From Bacillota bacterium (GTDB lineage: Bacteria > Bacillota > Negativicutes > Veillonellales > Negativicoccaceae), in contig JAEZZT010000136.1 in NCBI GenBank assembly GCA_023418435.1, positions 1 through 8,125 of the forward strand: a stretch of DNA of 8,125 nt. Direction: 5' to 3'. The position numbers and the translations under genes were made by a program. Shown piece by piece: positions 6,695-8,125 of this stretch (its first letter is position 1; every line of letters starts with the position of its first letter). The notes beneath the pieces were generated by a model. The model had not been told where the DNA came from, ran no database searches, and saw only the letters and a program-made list of their open reading frames with translations.

Positions 6695-7370
6695 CTTGAC
6701 CACCTGAAATCACACCGTCGCGGAGCACAATATGCCGTTCGGCAAACTCGGCAATATCTGCCTCATGCGTGACCAATAAAATGGTCCTTCCTTCGGCATG
6801 CAATTCCTCCATGATTTGCATGACCTCCGCACCGGACTTGCTGTCCAAATTTCCCGTCGGTTCATCCGCCATGAGAATGGCCGGGTTATTTGCCAAAGCT
6901 CGGGCTATCGCGACCCGTTGGCGCTGTCCGCCGGACAATTCATTCGGCAAATGATGCAGACGCTCTCCCAGCCCCAGACGCGCCAAGAGCGCTCTGGCTC
7001 GTTGGTCACGTTCTTTTTCCGGCATGCCGCCGTAAATCATGGGCAACTTCACATTATCGAGCGTACTGAGTTTCGGCAACAAGTTGAAACTTTGGAAGAC
7101 GAATCCGATCTTTTGATTGCGAGTATGTGCCAGCGAGTTGTCATCCATCGCGGCAACTTCCACACCCTCCAACAAGTACGAACCGGAGCTGGGTCGATCC
7201 AAACAGCCCAGTATATTCATCAACGTGGATTTGCCCGAGCCGGACGGTCCCATAATCGATAAAAATTGCCCCTGCTCTACTTTCAGGGAGATACCGCGCA
7301 AGACGGGAACCTCATTTTTCCCCAGTTGATAGCTCTTTTTGATATCTTGTAATTCAATCACCGTAGGCAT
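6687..7370 (-). CDS. MacB/LolD-type ABC transporter ATP-binding protein
   Basis: Cytoplasmic ATPase that powers the neighbouring MacB-type permease. The protein has 227 residues, normal for the family. Every nucleotide-binding motif is intact: Walker A GPSGSGKS at 41-48, Q-loop Gln93 (FVFQSFNLLP), signature LSGGQ at 145-149, Walker B ILMADE at 165-170 with catalytic Glu170, D-loop NLDS at 174-177, and switch His202 (LLVTHE). MNILGCLDRPSSG after Walker A is characteristic of the MacB/LolD/FtsE group. The start ATG at 7370 has AGGTGA overlapping the TAG of the adaptor gene, with an 8-nt gap. The 3' end overlaps the permease start by 8 nt, so stoichiometric coupled synthesis is likely. The nearest alternative, LolD of lipoprotein export, is less likely because the partner permease and adaptor are MacAB-like. 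Confidence 0.96.
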   Translation of the reverse strand: MPTVIELQDIKKSYQLGKNEVPVLRGISLKVEQGQFLSIMGPSGSGKSTLMNILGCLDRPSSGSYLLEGVEVAAMDDNSLAHTRNQKIGFVFQSFNLLPKLSTLDNVKLPMIYGGMPEKERDQRARALLARLGLGERLHHLPNELSGGQRQRVAIARALANNPAILMADEPTGNLDSKSGAEVMQIMEELHAEGRTILLVTHEADIAEFAERHIVLRDGVISGGQDA

Positions 7371-7378
7371 GGTATCAC

Positions 7379-8125
7379 CTATACGTGCAAGCGCTGATTT
7401 CGCTTGCCCTCGGCTTTAATTTTCTCCTCGGGCAGACTGCCGCTGACGACGATTTCATCGCCTTTTTGCAAACCGGAAAGAATTTCTACGCGATTATCTT
7501 CTACTACGCCGACTTGGACGTGAACTTTTTCAAAACCTTTTCCCTGCTTGCGATACACAAATTGTCCTTCTTTGTCATTGCGCAAGGATGTAATGGGCAC
7601 GATCAACGCATGGTCGCTTTGTTTGCCGTGAATAACCGCTCTCGCCGTCATCGAGGGATACAACCCCTCCAGATCCGCTTGATCGATGGCGACATATACC
7701 GTGTAGTAAATCACGGACGCGGACTTGCTGTCACTCGGCTGCCGTGAAATATCCGTCACTTTGCCGTGAAAGTCTCTGCCGGGATACGCATCCACCGTAA
7801 ACGTAACCTGTTGTCCCTCATGTACTTGTCCGATATCCGTTTCATCCACCAAGAGACGAATTTGCATCTCGGACAAATCCGCCACACGCACGATAATCAT
7901 CTGGCTCGCCAATCCTTGCGAGACGGTTTCGCCTTCCTTCATCGGCTCACCGATGACGATCCCGGTCAGCGGGGACGTAATCACCGTGTCGCGCGTATCC
8001 GCTTCCGCCTTTTCATAGGCGGCAGCGGCCGTTTCATAGTCCATCTGCGCATCGGCCATCGTCTGATACGCAACGGCACCTTCTTGGTACAAATGCTGAT
8101 AACGTTCATACCGGCTCTTCTTGTT
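7379..8125 (-). CDS. Efflux periplasmic adaptor (HlyD/MacA family), partial at the N-terminus
   Basis: Membrane-fusion/adaptor subunit of the MacAB-like exporter, expected to be anchored in the inner membrane and to project outward. Only the last 248 residues are in the window; the gene continues past the right edge. The frame is open to base 8125 (NKKSRYERYQH precedes LYQEGAV), so a TTG at 8092 is not taken as the start. Visible parts, numbered from the right edge: the descending coiled-coil arm about 1-45 (QTMADAQMDYETAAAAYEKA), the second half of the lipoyl-like hybrid motif about 46-75 (DTVITSPLTGIVIGEPMKEG), the beta-barrel about 85-165 (LLVDETDIGQVHEGQQVTFT), and the membrane-proximal domain about 170-240 (ALIVPITSLRNDKEGQFVYR; GLQKGDEIVVSG). 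The C-terminus is basic (KAEGKRNQRLHV). Missing are the signal/TM segment, the first lipoyl half and the ascending coiled-coil. The ATPase gene follows 8 nt after its stop. Confidence 0.92.
   Translation of the reverse strand, partial: NKKSRYERYQHLYQEGAVAYQTMADAQMDYETAAAAYEKAEADTRDTVITSPLTGIVIGEPMKEGETVSQGLASQMIIVRVADLSEMQIRLLVDETDIGQVHEGQQVTFTVDAYPGRDFHGKVTDISRQPSDSKSASVIYYTVYVAIDQADLEGLYPSMTARAVIHGKQSDHALIVPITSLRNDKEGQFVYRKQGKGFEKVHVQVGVVEDNRVEILSGLQKGDEIVVSGSLPEEKIKAEGKRNQRLHV

Noticed and set aside
1..8125. Mobile elements, CRISPR repeats, tRNA genes or phage genes
   Set aside because: Looking along both strands I saw no transposase motifs, terminal inverted repeats, regularly spaced repeats or tRNA cloverleaf. 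The CDSs and the T-box leader account for nearly every base.

Overview
All protein-coding genes in this window lie on the minus strand, so the window is transcribed from its right end to its left end. It holds two adjacent units. The upstream unit (about 8125 down to 3472) has five complete genes and one partial gene: a periplasmic adaptor (HlyD/MacA type, N-terminus outside the window), a MacB-type ABC ATPase, a MacB/FtsX-type ABC permease, two tandem hotdog-fold (PaaI-like) acyl-CoA thioesterases, and an acyl-CoA dehydrogenase. Junctions are tight: gaps of 8, 20 and 9 nt, an 8-nt overlap and a 4-nt ATGA overlap. Shine-Dalgarno sequences often overlap the preceding stop codon. This looks like one translationally coupled transcript.

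The downstream unit (3468 to the left edge) is the phenylalanyl-tRNA synthetase operon pheS-pheT. A sigma-A-like promoter with an extended -10 sits immediately after the acyl-CoA dehydrogenase stop codon. It is followed by a T-box riboswitch leader of about 225-235 nt. The leader shows a TTC (Phe) specifier, a TGGT acceptor-binding bulge matching a tRNA whose 3' end is ACCA, a well-formed antiterminator and a competing intrinsic terminator. pheT runs off the left edge; 722 codons are visible and only most of the C-terminal anticodon-binding domain is missing.

A T-box-controlled pheST operon, strong AGGAGG ribosome-binding sites and split ATPase/permease genes point to Bacillota (Firmicutes). 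The roughly balanced base composition, the MacA-type adaptor and the acyl-CoA enzymes would suit an anaerobic diderm such as a Negativicute, but that finer placement is inference only.

Functionally, the right-hand unit joins acyl-CoA chemistry (FAD dehydrogenase plus two thioesterases) to a tripartite-style exporter. A possible reading is production and export of an acyl or fatty-acid-derived compound. The left-hand unit is housekeeping translation, controlled by uncharged tRNA-Phe. There is no obvious terminator between the units, so the T-box attenuator may also act on readthrough from the upstream operon. I saw no tRNA or rRNA genes, CRISPR arrays, insertion sequences or prophage genes. 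The only gene-free stretch near 300 bases is 3199-3471, which the promoter and T-box leader fill.
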